A DNA stretch of 64,000 nucleotides. Origin: Gryllotalpicola daejeonensis. Lineage in GTDB: Bacteria; Actinomycetota; Actinomycetes; Actinomycetales; Microbacteriaceae. Each line of letters starts with the position of its first letter. Within the stretch, counting starts at the first letter, position 1. Positions 8,306 to 16,376 of the stretch are shown here, piece by piece. The notes beneath the pieces were generated by a model. That model had not been told where the DNA came from. It did not search any database and saw only the letters and a program-made list of their open reading frames with translations. The position numbers and the translations under genes were made by a program. Location of the stretch: NCBI RefSeq assembly GCF_039538145.1, contig NZ_BAABBV010000001.1, positions 2,232,001 through 2,296,000 on the forward strand, in the 5' to 3' direction.

Positions 8306-9548
8306 GGCTCAACTGCTCCACGATGCGCTTGGCCTCCGGCAGGCCGGCGGGGTTGGTGGTCTGCCGCAGCTGCTGTCGCTCGAAGTCGGTCAGGTCGTCT
8401 GCGGAGATCTCAGTCTCTTTGTAGATGTGGTTGAGGTGCCAGGGGCCGACGGAGCCCTGCACGCCCTGGAAGATCGCGACGTTGCCGTCGGGCGCGATGC
8501 CGACGAAGTAGTGCGTCTGGGTCCACCGGTAGCCGACGACGCCGATGAGCGCCAGCACCGCGGCGGCGATGAGCGCGAAGCTGATCCAGAAGGCGCGGCG
8601 GCGGCGGTGCCTGCGCTCGTCCTCTTCGATGAGCTCGCCGAGGTAGTCCTCGGTCTGCGGCTCGAAGTGCGTCGGCACCTGCACCGGGCGGGTGGGATGC
8701 AGCAGCAGCGACGGCAGTGGCAGGCGCGCGGCGGGGCGCGGCCGGGACACCTCGGTCACGTGCGAGATGGGAGCGGCCGCCGAGCCGACCGTGACCGGCT
8801 CGTGCGGCTGGTCGCCGCGGTCGATGTCGACGACGATGACGGTCACGTTGTCGGGTGCGCCGCCGTCGAGGCTCGCCTTCAGCAGCCGGTCGGCGACGGT
8901 CTTGGGCGACGCCGGGCTCGCGAGGATGCGGCCGATGATCTCGGGTTTGACCACCCCCGAGAGGCCGTCGCTGCACAGCATCCACCGATCCCCGGGCTTG
9001 GTCTCGAGGATCCACGAGTCCACGTCGGGGTTCGCGTCGACGTCGCCGAGCACGCGCATGAGCACGCTGCGGCGGGGGTGCACCGCAGCCTCCTCCGGCG
9101 TGATGCGGCCCGTGTCAACGAGGCGCTGCACGAAGGTGTGGTCGGTCGAGATCTGGCTGAGCTCGCCGTCGCGCCACAGGTAGATACGGCTGTCGCCGAT
9201 GTGCGCGAGCGCGACGTATTCGCCGACGCGGATGAGCGCGCTGACCGTCGTGCCCATGCCGGTGAGCTCGGGGTGGTCGTAGACGGTGTCGGCCAGCGCA
9301 GCGTTCGCCTCGAGCAGCGCGGCCTTGAGCGCCTCGCGCGCGACCTCGGGGTCGTCGTATTCGCGGTCGACCTTCTTGATGTGGTTCGTCGCGATCGCGC
9401 TGGCGACGTCGCCGCCGGCATGCCCGCCCATGCCGTCGGCGACCAGGAACAGGTCGTGGCCTGCATAGCCGGAGTCCTGGTTGTTGCTGCGCACGCGGCC
9501 GACGTTGCTGACCGCTGCGCCGCGCGTGTTGGCGGCCACGAGGGTCAC
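8295..9548 (-). CDS. pstP: PP2C-family protein phosphatase PstP
   Basis: A 417-residue metal-dependent Ser/Thr phosphatase that reverses PknA/PknB phosphorylation. The catalytic domain covers residues 1-235. It has SNVGRVRSNNQDS, the metal site LVADGMGGHAGGD, IGDSRIYLWR, LCSDGLSGVV and GAPDNVTVIV. A basic stretch (RRHRRRR) and one membrane helix (about residues 300-320) place the catalytic domain inside the cell. A short extracytoplasmic domain follows. The start is GTG at 9548, overlapping the fhaB stop (GTGA). The upstream in-frame ATG at 9686 would read through fhaB in another frame. Confidence 0.95.
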   Translation of the reverse strand: MTLVAANTRGAAVSNVGRVRSNNQDSGYAGHDLFLVADGMGGHAGGDVASAIATNHIKKVDREYDDPEVAREALKAALLEANAALADTVYDHPELTGMGTTVSALIRVGEYVALAHIGDSRIYLWRDGELSQISTDHTFVQRLVDTGRITPEEAAVHPRRSVLMRVLGDVDANPDVDSWILETKPGDRWMLCSDGLSGVVKPEIIGRILASPASPKTVADRLLKASLDGGAPDNVTVIVVDIDRGDQPHEPVTVGSAAAPISHVTEVSRPRPAARLPLPSLLLHPTRPVQVPTHFEPQTEDYLGELIEEDERRHRRRRAFWISFALIAAAVLALIGVVGYRWTQTHYFVGIAPDGNVAIFQGVQGSVGPWHLNHIYKETEISADDLTDFERQQLRQTTNPAGLPEAKRIVEQLSHGG

Positions 9549-10216
9549 CGCCGCAGTTCGAAGGTCGTCATGCCGACCTTGATGGGCGTGTCGAGGGGAA
9601 CCTGCGTCGGCGCCGTCACGCGCTCGCCGTCGAGATAGGTGCCGTTCGTCGAGTCGAGGTCCTGCAGCATCCACTCGTTGTTCCACAGCATGAGCCGGGC
9701 GTGGTGGGTGCTCGTGTAGTCGTCGCGGATCACGAGGCCCGACTCGCTCGAGCGGCCGATCGTGAGCGGTTCAGAGGTCAGCTCGTATTCGACGCCGGCG
9801 CGCGGGCCGCCCGTGATCACGAGCTTCGAGGCCGTGAAGACGGTCGCGTGGGTGCGCTTGCCGTTCGCGGTCGGAACGACGGGCACCGAGCCGGTGCGGT
9901 CGATGGCGAGGCCCGCGAGCGGGCTCTCGTTGTCAGAGCCGAGCTCCTCCGGCTCGAACGGCACCGGTGGTGGCTTGGGTGTCGACGGGAATGCCGCAGC
10001 CGGTGAGGCAGCGGGCGGCGACGCGGGTGCGGAAGCAGAGGGCGGGGTGCGAGGGGCGTGGGATGCCTGGGCCGACGCACCGGCATCCGGCAGCTTCTTC
10101 GCCCTGGTCCCGAACAGGTCCCCGCGCAGCGCGTAGACGATGACGAAGACGAACACCCACAGTACGATCAGGAACGCGATGCGCAGCAGCAGCAGGGTGA
10201 GCGAGCTCGGATTCAC
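9545..10216 (-). CDS. fhaB: Membrane-anchored FHA-domain protein (FhaB/FipA type)
   Basis: A 223-residue protein with an N-terminal membrane helix (LLRIAFLIVLWVFVFVIVYA), a long Ala/Pro/Ser-rich linker (about residues 45-95) and a C-terminal FHA domain. The phosphothreonine-binding signature is GRSSESGLVI ... STHHARLM ... DLDSTNGTYLDGERV. FHA proteins read the phospho-Thr marks made by PknA/PknB and recruit division or wall proteins. The start is GTG at 10216, giving a GTGA overlap with fhaA. The longer open frame upstream is antisense-like. It belongs to the coupled seven-gene operon. Confidence 0.93.
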   Translation of the reverse strand: MNPSSLTLLLLRIAFLIVLWVFVFVIVYALRGDLFGTRAKKLPDAGASAQASHAPRTPPSASAPASPPAASPAAAFPSTPKPPPVPFEPEELGSDNESPLAGLAIDRTGSVPVVPTANGKRTHATVFTASKLVITGGPRAGVEYELTSEPLTIGRSSESGLVIRDDYTSTHHARLMLWNNEWMLQDLDSTNGTYLDGERVTAPTQVPLDTPIKVGMTTFELRR

Positions 10217-10905
10217 GCGCGACCCCCAGGCCGGTGCGCCTCTGCCCGCGGCACGACGTTGAAGACGATGCGCGTGCGGCCCGCGGTCAGCACGTCGCCC
10301 GGCTCGAGCACCGAGCGGCCGAGCGGCTGGCCATTCAATTTGCTGCCGTTGGTCGAGCCGAGGTCGCGGGCCTCGCCGCGGCGGCCGTCCCACGCGATCT
10401 CGAGGTGGCGCCGGCTGATGCCGGTGTCGTCGACGGTGATGTCCGCTTCGCTGCCGCGGCCGATCACCGTGCGCGCGTGCCGCAGCTGGTGGCGCACGCC
10501 GTTGACATCGACGACCGGGGTCCACGCGACGTCCTGCTTGACGTTGCCCGACTCGATCTCGAGCACGCCGGTGGTCAGCTGGTCGTCGCTCTCGAGGGCG
10601 ATCGAGACCGCCCCGGCGAACTGGTAGCGCTGGGCGCCAGCGTGCTTGGTGACGAAGCTCGTGAGCTCGTCGGTGAGGGTGTCGCCCATGCCGCTCATGC
10701 GCCGGTAGTCGGAGGGCGACAGGCGCAACGTGAAGGCATTCGGGGTGAGGATGCGGTCGCGGGCGACGACCGCCGCCTTCGTGTCCATCTCGCGGCGCAG
10801 GGCGCTGGTGAGTTCGACCGGCTGCAGGCCAGAGCGGAAGGTGCGCGCGAAGGCGCCGTTGACGGCGCGCTCCAGCCCCTTCTCGATGCTGTCCAGGAAG
10901 CCCAC
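10213..10905 (-). CDS. fhaA: DUF3662/FHA-domain protein FhaA
   Basis: A 230-residue cytoplasmic protein and first gene of the operon. The N-terminal DUF3662 domain (MGFLDSIEKGLERAVNGAFA onward) is followed by an FHA domain from about residue 145: VIGRGSEADITVDDTGISRR, then DLGSTNGSKLNG. In relatives it binds phosphorylated MviN/MurJ pseudokinase and slows wall synthesis. It is shorter than the mycobacterial protein because the linker between domains is reduced. The 177 bp upstream, to the tRNA gene, must hold the operon promoter. Confidence 0.95.
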   Translation of the reverse strand: MGFLDSIEKGLERAVNGAFARTFRSGLQPVELTSALRREMDTKAAVVARDRILTPNAFTLRLSPSDYRRMSGMGDTLTDELTSFVTKHAGAQRYQFAGAVSIALESDDQLTTGVLEIESGNVKQDVAWTPVVDVNGVRHQLRHARTVIGRGSEADITVDDTGISRRHLEIAWDGRRGEARDLGSTNGSKLNGQPLGRSVLEPGDVLTAGRTRIVFNVVPRAEAHRPGGRA

Positions 10906-11082
10906 GTGTTCTCTCCGCTTCGCAAGCGTCGGTCCGTCCGCCGGAGGTCACTCCTGCGGCTGTCTCCGTTGCATGCTAGCGGGCGGGATGGGGCGTCTGG
11001 CTTGGCGAGGCCGCTCGAATAGGAACTCCCAGGGCGTGCGTGTTATCGTCGTGAGGTTGGCGTTCGCAGGAACGACAGCACT

Positions 11083-11169
11083 GCGCGAGTGGCGGAATAG
11101 GCAGACGCGCACGGTTCAGGTCCGTGTGCCCGTGAGGGCGTGGGGGTTCAACTCCCCCCTCGCGCACCA
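11083..11169 (+). tRNA. tRNA-Leu (anticodon CAG)
   Basis: An 87-nt tRNA with encoded CCA. The acceptor stem GCGCGAG pairs with CTCGCGC, the discriminator is A, and CCA ends at 11169. The anticodon arm is CACGG / TTCAGGT / CCGTG, reading CUG codons. A long variable arm (TGCCCGTGAGGGCG) is typical of class II tRNAs, and the T-arm GGGGGTTCAACTCCCCC is intact. A leucine tRNA beyond fhaA is also found at this place in mycobacteria. Confidence 0.97.
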
Positions 11170-11174
11170 ACTCA

Positions 11175-11210
11175 AGAGCCCCTGGGAATCTCCCAGGGGC
11201 TCTTTTCTTT
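11175..11210 (+). terminator. Rho-independent terminator of tRNA-Leu
   Basis: A perfect 13-bp inverted repeat (AGAGCCCCTGGGA at 11175-11187, complement at 11191-11203) with a 3-nt loop, followed by TTTTCTTT. It is 5 bases after the tRNA and upstream of the convergent CDF exporter stop, which it may also serve. Confidence 0.93.
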
Positions 11211-11240
11211 GCTCGGCGTCAGCGGCCCGGCACTGCCCGC

Positions 11241-12170
11241 TCATCCGTGCGGCGTGTGCTCGTGCCGCTGGTGCGCGGCCGGCTCGAGCTGGAAGGTCGA
11301 GTGCTCGACGCTGATCGGGAAGTGCTCGGCGACACACGCCTGCAGCTGGTCGAGGATCGCGGGTGCGTGGCCGTCGCGGAAGCAGTCGGCGTCGACGGTG
11401 ATGTGCGCGGTCAGCACCGGCAGCCCGGTGGCGATCTGGGTGGCGTGCAGGTCGTGTACCTCGCTCACGTGCTCGATGCCGAGCAGGTGCGCACGCACGA
11501 GGTCGAGGTCGAGGCCGGCCGGCGTCGACTCGAGCAGCACGTCGATGGTCTGCCGCAGCAGGCGGAAGGCGCGGGGCAGGATCAGCGCTCCGATGAGGAT
11601 CGCCGCGACGGCATCCGCCCCCTGCCAGCCCGTGGCCGCGATCACGAGAGCCGCGACGATCACGCCGAGTGAGCCGAGCGCGTCGTTCACGACCTCGAGG
11701 AAGGCGGCGCGCAGGTTGAAGTTCGCGGCGCGGCCCCCGGTCAGCACCGCGATCGAGATCAGGTTGCCGACGAGGCCGATCACGCCGAACACGAGCAGGC
11801 TGCCGCTCTGCAGCGCAGGCGGCGAGACCAGGCGCTGAATGCCCTCGATGAGCACGAACACACCGACGCCGAGCAGCACCGCGGCCTGCGCCGTCGCCGC
11901 CAGCACCTCGGCGCGCGCGAAGCCCCAGGTGCGCTTGCTGGTCGCCGGTCGGCCGGCGAGCTGCGCCGCGAACAGGGCCATGGCGAGGCCGCCCGCGTCG
12001 GTCAGCAGATGGCCGGCGTCGACGATGAGCGCGAGTGATCCGGTCAGGACGGCGCCGAGCACCTGGGCGAGCAGGATCACGCAGGTGATCGCGAACGCGA
12101 CCGAGAGGCGAGAGCGAGCGGATGCCCCCGCCGCAGCGCCGTGATCGTGATCGTGCACCATGCCGACCAT
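11241..12170 (-). CDS. Cation diffusion facilitator (Zn/Co/Cd exporter, CzcD-like)
   Basis: An inner-membrane divalent-metal/proton antiporter of about 309 residues. A His/Asp cluster near the N-terminus (VHDHDHG) and another at the C-terminus (HQRHEHTPHG) suit metal capture. Six hydrophobic helices are visible. The metal sites are HLLTD (helix II; HxxxD) and EVVNDALG (helix V; DxxxD/N-like region). The cytoplasmic tail has EVHDLHATQI and FPISVEHSTFQLE, as in CzcD. Starts at 12197, 12170 and 12161 are all possible, and none has a strong ribosome-binding site. It is divergent from the padR operon. Confidence 0.88.
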   Translation of the reverse strand: MVGMVHDHDHGAAAGASARSRLSVAFAITCVILLAQVLGAVLTGSLALIVDAGHLLTDAGGLAMALFAAQLAGRPATSKRTWGFARAEVLAATAQAAVLLGVGVFVLIEGIQRLVSPPALQSGSLLVFGVIGLVGNLISIAVLTGGRAANFNLRAAFLEVVNDALGSLGVIVAALVIAATGWQGADAVAAILIGALILPRAFRLLRQTIDVLLESTPAGLDLDLVRAHLLGIEHVSEVHDLHATQIATGLPVLTAHITVDADCFRDGHAPAILDQLQACVAEHFPISVEHSTFQLEPAAHQRHEHTPHG

Positions 12171-12216
12171 TGTCGCCGGTCGCGCGGGGCGCGGCATCCG
12201 CGCGGAAAAATGCCTC

Positions 12217-12254
12217 TTGCGCGCCCGGTACTCAGCGATACTATGTACCGGTAC
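12217..12254 (+). promoter_or_regulatory. Putative padR-operon promoter with palindromic operator
   Basis: TTGCGC at 12217-12222, a 16-bp spacer and TACTAT at 12239-12244 fit a sigma-70-type promoter for the PadR operon. A perfect 10-bp palindrome, GTACCGGTAC (12245-12254), sits just downstream, where transcription would start. That is a typical place for autoregulation by PadR. The promoter elements are read by eye; binding is inferred. Confidence 0.45.
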
Positions 12255-12286
12255 CTAGCAACACTGACTAGCCGAAAGGAGCAGCG

Positions 12287-12628
12287 ATGGGCAAGCAGAT
12301 GACCGAAATGCTCAAGGGCACGCTCGAGGGCATCGTGCTCGCGATCCTCGCGGTCGGCGCCGCACACGGAGCCGAGATCACCGCGCGGCTGCGCGAGCGC
12401 GGCTTCACCGACATCGCCGAAGGCACCGTCTATGCGCTGCTCGTGCGCATCGAGCAGAAGGGACTCGTCGACGTCGAGAAGGTGCCGTCTGAGAAGGGGC
12501 CGCCGCGCAAGGTGTACTCGCTCAGCGCGCAGGGGCGCGACTACCTCGACGAGTTCTGGACCTCATGGAACTTCCTCACCAACCAGCTCACCGATCTGAA
12601 GACCGACGCCCACGAAAGGGGCCACTGA
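12287..12628 (+). CDS. PadR-family transcriptional regulator
   Basis: A 113-residue winged-helix repressor. It has the PadR layout MLKGTLEGIVLAIL, a recognition region around EGTVYALLVRIEQKGLV and the wing GPPRKVYSLSAQGRDYL. PadR proteins usually repress a linked exporter and are released by phenolics or drugs. A GAAAGGAGC ribosome-binding site precedes the ATG. It is followed after 1 bp by a DUF1048 gene and then the ABC exporter, the usual drug-efflux arrangement in actinobacteria. Confidence 0.92.
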   Translation: MGKQMTEMLKGTLEGIVLAILAVGAAHGAEITARLRERGFTDIAEGTVYALLVRIEQKGLVDVEKVPSEKGPPRKVYSLSAQGRDYLDEFWTSWNFLTNQLTDLKTDAHERGH

Positions 12629-12629
12629 C

Positions 12630-12983
12630 ATGCCGAACCTCTTCGAACTGGTCACTGGAGACCTGACCGAGAAGCGCCGCTGGCGCGACTACAAGGCACG
12701 CGCCAAGGCGCTGCCGGCCAACTACCGCGACGCCGTCGAGGCGATCGAGCGCTACCTGATGCACTTCGGGTCGATCTCGAGCGACATGACGATCTTCGAG
12801 GACCTGATCGACCTCTTCGACCGGGCCGCGGCCGATGGCACGCCGATCCGCGACATCGTCGGCGACGACCCGATCGCCTTCGTCGAGGCGTTCAAAGAGA
12901 ACTACATGAAGGAGGGGTGGGTGGCGAAGGAGCGCAAGCGCTTCGTCGACGCCATTGACCGAGCGGCAGGTGATGGGTCATGA
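12630..12983 (+). CDS. DUF1048-domain protein
   Basis: A 117-residue, mostly helical cytoplasmic protein matching the DUF1048 family, with features such as DYKARAKALPANYRDAVEAI and DLFDRAAADGTPIRDIVGDD. DUF1048 genes are almost always found between a PadR regulator and an ABC exporter, as here, but their biochemical role is not established. The stop overlaps the ATG of the ATP-binding subunit by 4 bases, so translation is likely coupled. Confidence 0.88.
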   Translation: MPNLFELVTGDLTEKRRWRDYKARAKALPANYRDAVEAIERYLMHFGSISSDMTIFEDLIDLFDRAAADGTPIRDIVGDDPIAFVEAFKENYMKEGWVAKERKRFVDAIDRAAGDGS

Positions 12984-13738
12984 ACGCGATGATCACCGTC
13001 GCGGGGCTCAAGAAGTCCTACGGCGAGCTGAAGGTCCTGCGCGGGGTCGACTTCGCGGTCGAGCGGGGCAGCATCTTCGCACTGCTCGGCTCGAACGGGG
13101 CAGGTAAGACGACCGCCGTGAAGATCCTCGCCACCCTGCTCAAGGCAGACGCCGGTCAGGCATCCGTCGCCGGCTTCGACGTCGCCACGCAGGCGGGTGA
13201 CGTGCGCGCCTCTGTCAGCCTCACCGGGCAGTTCGCGGCGGTCGACGAGATCCTCAGCGGGCGCGAGAACCTCGTTCTCGTCGCCAAGCTGCGTCACCTG
13301 GCGAACCCGGGCGCGGTTGCGGACGAGCTGCTGGCGCGTTTCGGGCTGACGGACGCCGGCGCCAGGCGCGCCTCGACGTACTCGGGCGGCATGCGTCGCC
13401 GGCTCGACATCGCGATGAGCCTCATCGGCGACCCGCAGGTGATCTTCCTCGACGAGCCGACCACGGGGCTCGACCCCGAGGCGCGCCTCGAGGTGTGGAA
13501 CACCGTGAAGCAACTCGCCGCAGGCGGCACCACCGTGCTGCTCACCACGCAGTACCTCGATGAGGCCGAGCAGCTGGCCGACCGCATCGCGATCCTGCAC
13601 GAGGGCCGGATCATCCAGAACGGCACGCTCGGCGAACTCAAGCAGCTGCTGCCTCCCGCTCAGGTCGAGTACGTCGAGAAGCAGCCCACCCTCGAGGACG
13701 TGTTCCTCGCACTCACCAGGAAGGAGGAAGCGGCATGA
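12980..13738 (+). CDS. ABC exporter ATP-binding protein (daunorubicin-resistance type)
   Basis: A 252-residue nucleotide-binding subunit. Walker A is GSNGAGKT, the Q-loop lies near LTGQFAAVDE, the signature is YSGGMRRRLDIAMSL, Walker B is VIFLDEPTTGLDPEAR and the switch His is replaced by a TTQYLDEAEQL context. This is the DrrA branch of ABC-2 exporters. It pairs with the permease that follows, overlapping it by 4 bases. The substrate is unknown; PadR control suggests a toxic small molecule. Confidence 0.93.
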   Translation: MNAMITVAGLKKSYGELKVLRGVDFAVERGSIFALLGSNGAGKTTAVKILATLLKADAGQASVAGFDVATQAGDVRASVSLTGQFAAVDEILSGRENLVLVAKLRHLANPGAVADELLARFGLTDAGARRASTYSGGMRRRLDIAMSLIGDPQVIFLDEPTTGLDPEARLEVWNTVKQLAAGGTTVLLTTQYLDEAEQLADRIAILHEGRIIQNGTLGELKQLLPPAQVEYVEKQPTLEDVFLALTRKEEAA

Positions 13739-14520
13739 CCATGCAGCTCGCGCCGAACGGCGCCCACTTCTTCAGCGATACGGCCGCCCTCACGGGCCGC
13801 TCGCTCAAGCACGTCACGCGCAGCCTCGACACCATCATCACCACGTCGCTCATGCCGGTGGCGTTCCTGCTGCTGTTCGTCTACGTCTTCGGCGGGGCGA
13901 TCAAGACGGGGTCGCACGGCTCATACGTCGACTACCTGCTGCCGGGTATCCTGCTCATCACGGTGGCGACCGGTATCTCGTACACGGCGTTCCGGCTGTT
14001 CCTCGACCTCAAGGGCGGCATCTTCGAGCGTTTCCACTCGATGCCGATCGCACGGTCGTCGGTGCTGTGGGCGCACGTGCTCACCTCGGTCGTGGCGAAC
14101 GCGATCTCGCTCGCCGTGGTCGTGCTCGTCGGGGTGCTGATCGGGTTCCGCTCCGGCGCGGGGATCGGGGCGTGGCTCGCCATCGCCGGCATCCTGCTGC
14201 TGTTCACGCTCGCCCTGACGTGGGTGGCCGTGATCCCCGGGCTCACCGCCAAGTCGCCGGACGGCGCGAGTGCGTTCTCGTACCCGCTGATCTTCCTGCC
14301 GTTCATCAGCTCGGCCTTCGTGCCGACGGCGTCGATGCCCGGCCCGGTGCGCTGGTTCGCCGAGTACCAGCCGGTGACGTCGATCGTCGACACGATCCGG
14401 GCGCTGTTCACCGGGGCTCCGGTCGGCGGCGACATCTGGATCGCGCTCGCGTGGCTGGTCGGGGTGCTCGTGGCCGCGTATGTCGCGTCGATGGCGGTGT
14501 ATCGCCGACGGCTGGCGTAG
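13735..14520 (+). CDS. ABC-2 family exporter permease
   Basis: A 261-residue integral membrane protein with six predicted helices and the DrrB-like pattern: LLFVYVFGGAI, then LLPGILLITVATGISYTAFR and FVPTASMPGPVRWFAEYQPV. It forms the membrane channel for the ATPase encoded just upstream. It is the last gene of the PadR operon and is followed by a strong hairpin. Confidence 0.92.
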   Translation: MTMQLAPNGAHFFSDTAALTGRSLKHVTRSLDTIITTSLMPVAFLLLFVYVFGGAIKTGSHGSYVDYLLPGILLITVATGISYTAFRLFLDLKGGIFERFHSMPIARSSVLWAHVLTSVVANAISLAVVVLVGVLIGFRSGAGIGAWLAIAGILLLFTLALTWVAVIPGLTAKSPDGASAFSYPLIFLPFISSAFVPTASMPGPVRWFAEYQPVTSIVDTIRALFTGAPVGGDIWIALAWLVGVLVAAYVASMAVYRRRLA

Positions 14521-14532
14521 TGGCGAGTCGCG

Positions 14533-14560
14533 AGGGCCCGGGCTTCGGCTCGGGCCCTTT
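14533..14560. terminator. Terminator hairpin between convergent genes
   Basis: The inverted repeat AGGGCCCGGGC (14533-14543) and GCTCGGGCCCT (14548-14558), with a TTCG tetraloop and one mismatch, is followed by TTT. It lies 12 bp after the permease stop and 24 bp before the haemoglobin stop on the other strand, so it could act in both directions. Confidence 0.8.
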
Positions 14561-14583
14561 CGTGTGCGTCGGCTTCGCCTGAG

Positions 14584-15009
14584 TCAGCTGTGCGCGAGGC
14601 CCTCGCGCGCTGTGATCGTCGTGAACTCGCTGCCGGAGCCGCCGTCGAGGCGGCGGCGGATCGAGCCGGCGATGCGACCGGCCTGCGCCTTCGCGAGCTC
14701 GGCCTTCTCGCCGGCGAAGAGCGCGTCGACGGTCTGGGCCCAGATCGCGAGCCAGCGGTCGAAGTGCTGCTGTTCGAGCGGGAACGTCGCGTTGAGTGCG
14801 ACGTGCATCGCGAGCGCGTTGCGGCGATAGAGATCCGCGCTGAAGAGCACCGTCTGCCAGAAGTCGCACATGATCGGCAGATGGTGGTCGAGGTCCATGC
14901 GTGCGATCTCGGTGAAGATCGGCCCGATGAGCGGGTCGCGGAAGGCGGCGCGATAGAAGCTGCTGACGAGGGTTTCGACGTCGGCCCGATCGCGGAGGTC
15001 GTGGCTCAC
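14584..15009 (-). CDS. Group III truncated haemoglobin
   Basis: A 141-residue globin. The pattern SSFYRAAFRDPLIGPIF and the segment from HHLPIMCDFWQTVLFSAD match group III (TrHbP/CtrHb) proteins. The likely proximal His is in NALAMHVAL, and W (DRWLAIWAQTVDALF) lines the haem pocket. Group III globins are thought to handle peroxide, NO or other small ligands in aerobes. The gene stands alone, divergent from the DNA glycosylase-like gene with 49 bp between starts. Confidence 0.9.
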   Translation of the reverse strand: MSHDLRDRADVETLVSSFYRAAFRDPLIGPIFTEIARMDLDHHLPIMCDFWQTVLFSADLYRRNALAMHVALNATFPLEQQHFDRWLAIWAQTVDALFAGEKAELAKAQAGRIAGSIRRRLDGGSGSEFTTITAREGLAHS

Positions 15010-15058
15010 GACGCAAAGCTACGGCGGGGCGTTGAATGGATGCCGGGAGGTTGGGCCG

Positions 15059-15643
15059 ATGACCCTCGACGAGCTGCGAGCCGCGCTCAAGGCAGACCCC
15101 GAGAACGCGGAGATGACGGCGCTCGGGTGGGAGCCGCTGTACACCGCGGGCCCCCGCGCGCGCGTCGTCGTGGTCGGTCAGGCGCCGGGGCGGAAGGCGC
15201 AGGAGAGCGGCGTGCCGTGGCGCGACGCGAGCGGCGCCAAACTGTGCGAGTGGCTCGGTGTCAGCGACGAGCTGTTCCACGACCCAGAGGCGTTTGCGAT
15301 TGTGCCGATGGACTTCTACTACCCGGGGAAGGGCGCCAAGGGCTCGGGCGATCTGCCACCCCGCCCCGGGTTCGCCGCGAAGTGGCACCCCCTGATCCTC
15401 GGTGACCTGCCTGACGTGCGGCTCACGATTCTGATCGGGGCGTATGCGCAGAAGTTCTACCTCGGCGCTCGCCGCGGGAAGACGCTGACGGAGACGGTGC
15501 GGGCGTGGCGGACGTATCTGCCCGAGTACTTCCCGCTCGTGCATCCCTCGCCGCTCAACTTTCGCTGGCAGGCGCGCAACCCGTGGTTCGGCGACGAGTT
15601 ACTGCCCGAGTTGCGCGCAGCCGTTTCGGAGGCGCTCGCGTGA
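15059..15643 (+). CDS. Uracil-DNA glycosylase family protein
   Basis: A 194-residue protein of the UDG superfamily (YgiY-like group). The N-terminal motif is VVVVGQAPGRKAQESGVPWR (the GxxPG equivalent that binds uracil), with MDFYYPGKGAKG in the middle and the C-terminal VHPSPLNFRWQARNPWF holding the conserved His-Pro-Ser. It probably excises a damaged or deaminated base. The start is ATG at 15059 behind GGGAGG. An in-frame ATG at 15032 has no such site. Confidence 0.88.
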   Translation: MTLDELRAALKADPENAEMTALGWEPLYTAGPRARVVVVGQAPGRKAQESGVPWRDASGAKLCEWLGVSDELFHDPEAFAIVPMDFYYPGKGAKGSGDLPPRPGFAAKWHPLILGDLPDVRLTILIGAYAQKFYLGARRGKTLTETVRAWRTYLPEYFPLVHPSPLNFRWQARNPWFGDELLPELRAAVSEALA

Positions 15644-15659
15644 GGCTAGTTTTTCGGTC

Positions 15660-16271
15660 ATGAGCATCCCGTCCTCGCCCGACGAATTCCGTGACGCGCT
15701 TCGGCTCGAGGCGAGAGGGCTCGCCAAGCGGGCGATCAGGGGAGTGCGGGTCGCGTTCGGCATCGCTGGCGCGGCCGCGGTGATCGTCGGCGTGCTGCTG
15801 TTGATCTGGCCGCACCACACGATTCCGGTGCTGGCCGTGCTGTTCGGCATCTACCTCGTGATCACGGGCGGAGTGCGGCTCGTGCTGGGCATCTTCGGGC
15901 GCTCGCTCGGCACCGGACACCGCGTGCTCGGGGTGCTGCTCGGCACACTGCTTCTGGTCGGGGGCGTGATCGCGCTGCGCGACACCGCCCTTGCGTCGGC
16001 GACGCTGCTGCTCGTCATCGCGATCGTGGTCGGGGTGGCTTGGATCGTCGAGGGCATCATGTCGATCACCGAGTCCGGGGCCTCGCCGCGGCAGGGGTGG
16101 GCGATCGCCTACGGGGTGATCAGTGTGCTCGGCGGCGTCGCCGTGCTGGCCGTGCCCGGGTGGTCGGGGTTCTGGCTGCTCATGGTGGCCGCGGTGATTC
16201 TGATCGTGCTGGGGCTGCTCGGGCTGATGCGCGCGTTCACCTTCGGGCGGGATGCGCTGAAGGCGCTGTAG
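15660..16271 (+). CDS. DUF308/HdeD-family membrane protein
   Basis: A 203-residue protein with six hydrophobic helices arranged as pairs, each pair followed by a short polar turn (GVLLLIWPHHTIPVLAVLFG; GVIALRDTALASATLLLVIA; GVAVLAVPGWSGFWLLMVAA). This internal repetition is typical of HdeD/DUF308. HdeD in E. coli is linked to acid resistance; the role in actinobacteria is unknown. The gene stands 16 bp after the glycosylase stop and may be co-transcribed. Confidence 0.85.
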   Translation: MSIPSSPDEFRDALRLEARGLAKRAIRGVRVAFGIAGAAAVIVGVLLLIWPHHTIPVLAVLFGIYLVITGGVRLVLGIFGRSLGTGHRVLGVLLGTLLLVGGVIALRDTALASATLLLVIAIVVGVAWIVEGIMSITESGASPRQGWAIAYGVISVLGGVAVLAVPGWSGFWLLMVAAVILIVLGLLGLMRAFTFGRDALKAL

Positions 16272-16306
16272 GGGCGCGGGCGGTCGCGAACGGTTCGGCA
16301 CCCTTT

Positions 16307-16353
16307 GCACGATTCGGCACCTCTGGTCGCGGCATCCGTGTGCCGAATCGTGC
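16307..16353. terminator. Perfect inverted repeat between convergent genes
   Basis: GCACGATTCGGCAC (16307-16320) and its exact complement GTGCCGAATCGTGC (16340-16353) enclose a 19-nt loop. It lies between the convergent DUF308 and GntR genes. There is no T-run, so it may be a bidirectional hairpin or a small repeat element rather than a classic terminator. A shorter partial copy (CGGTTCGGCACC) sits just before it. Confidence 0.6.
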
Positions 16354-16376
16354 GTTGTGCGCCCGGCGCGCCCCGC

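Noticed and set aside
14408..15544. Minus-strand ORF of 378 residues across the haemoglobin and glycosylase genes
   Set aside because: It overlaps two well-supported genes and a terminator, and its composition is Arg/Pro-rich.
16307..16353. tRNA or small RNA gene
   Set aside because: It is only a simple perfect inverted repeat with a 19-nt loop, lacking any promoter or tRNA arms.
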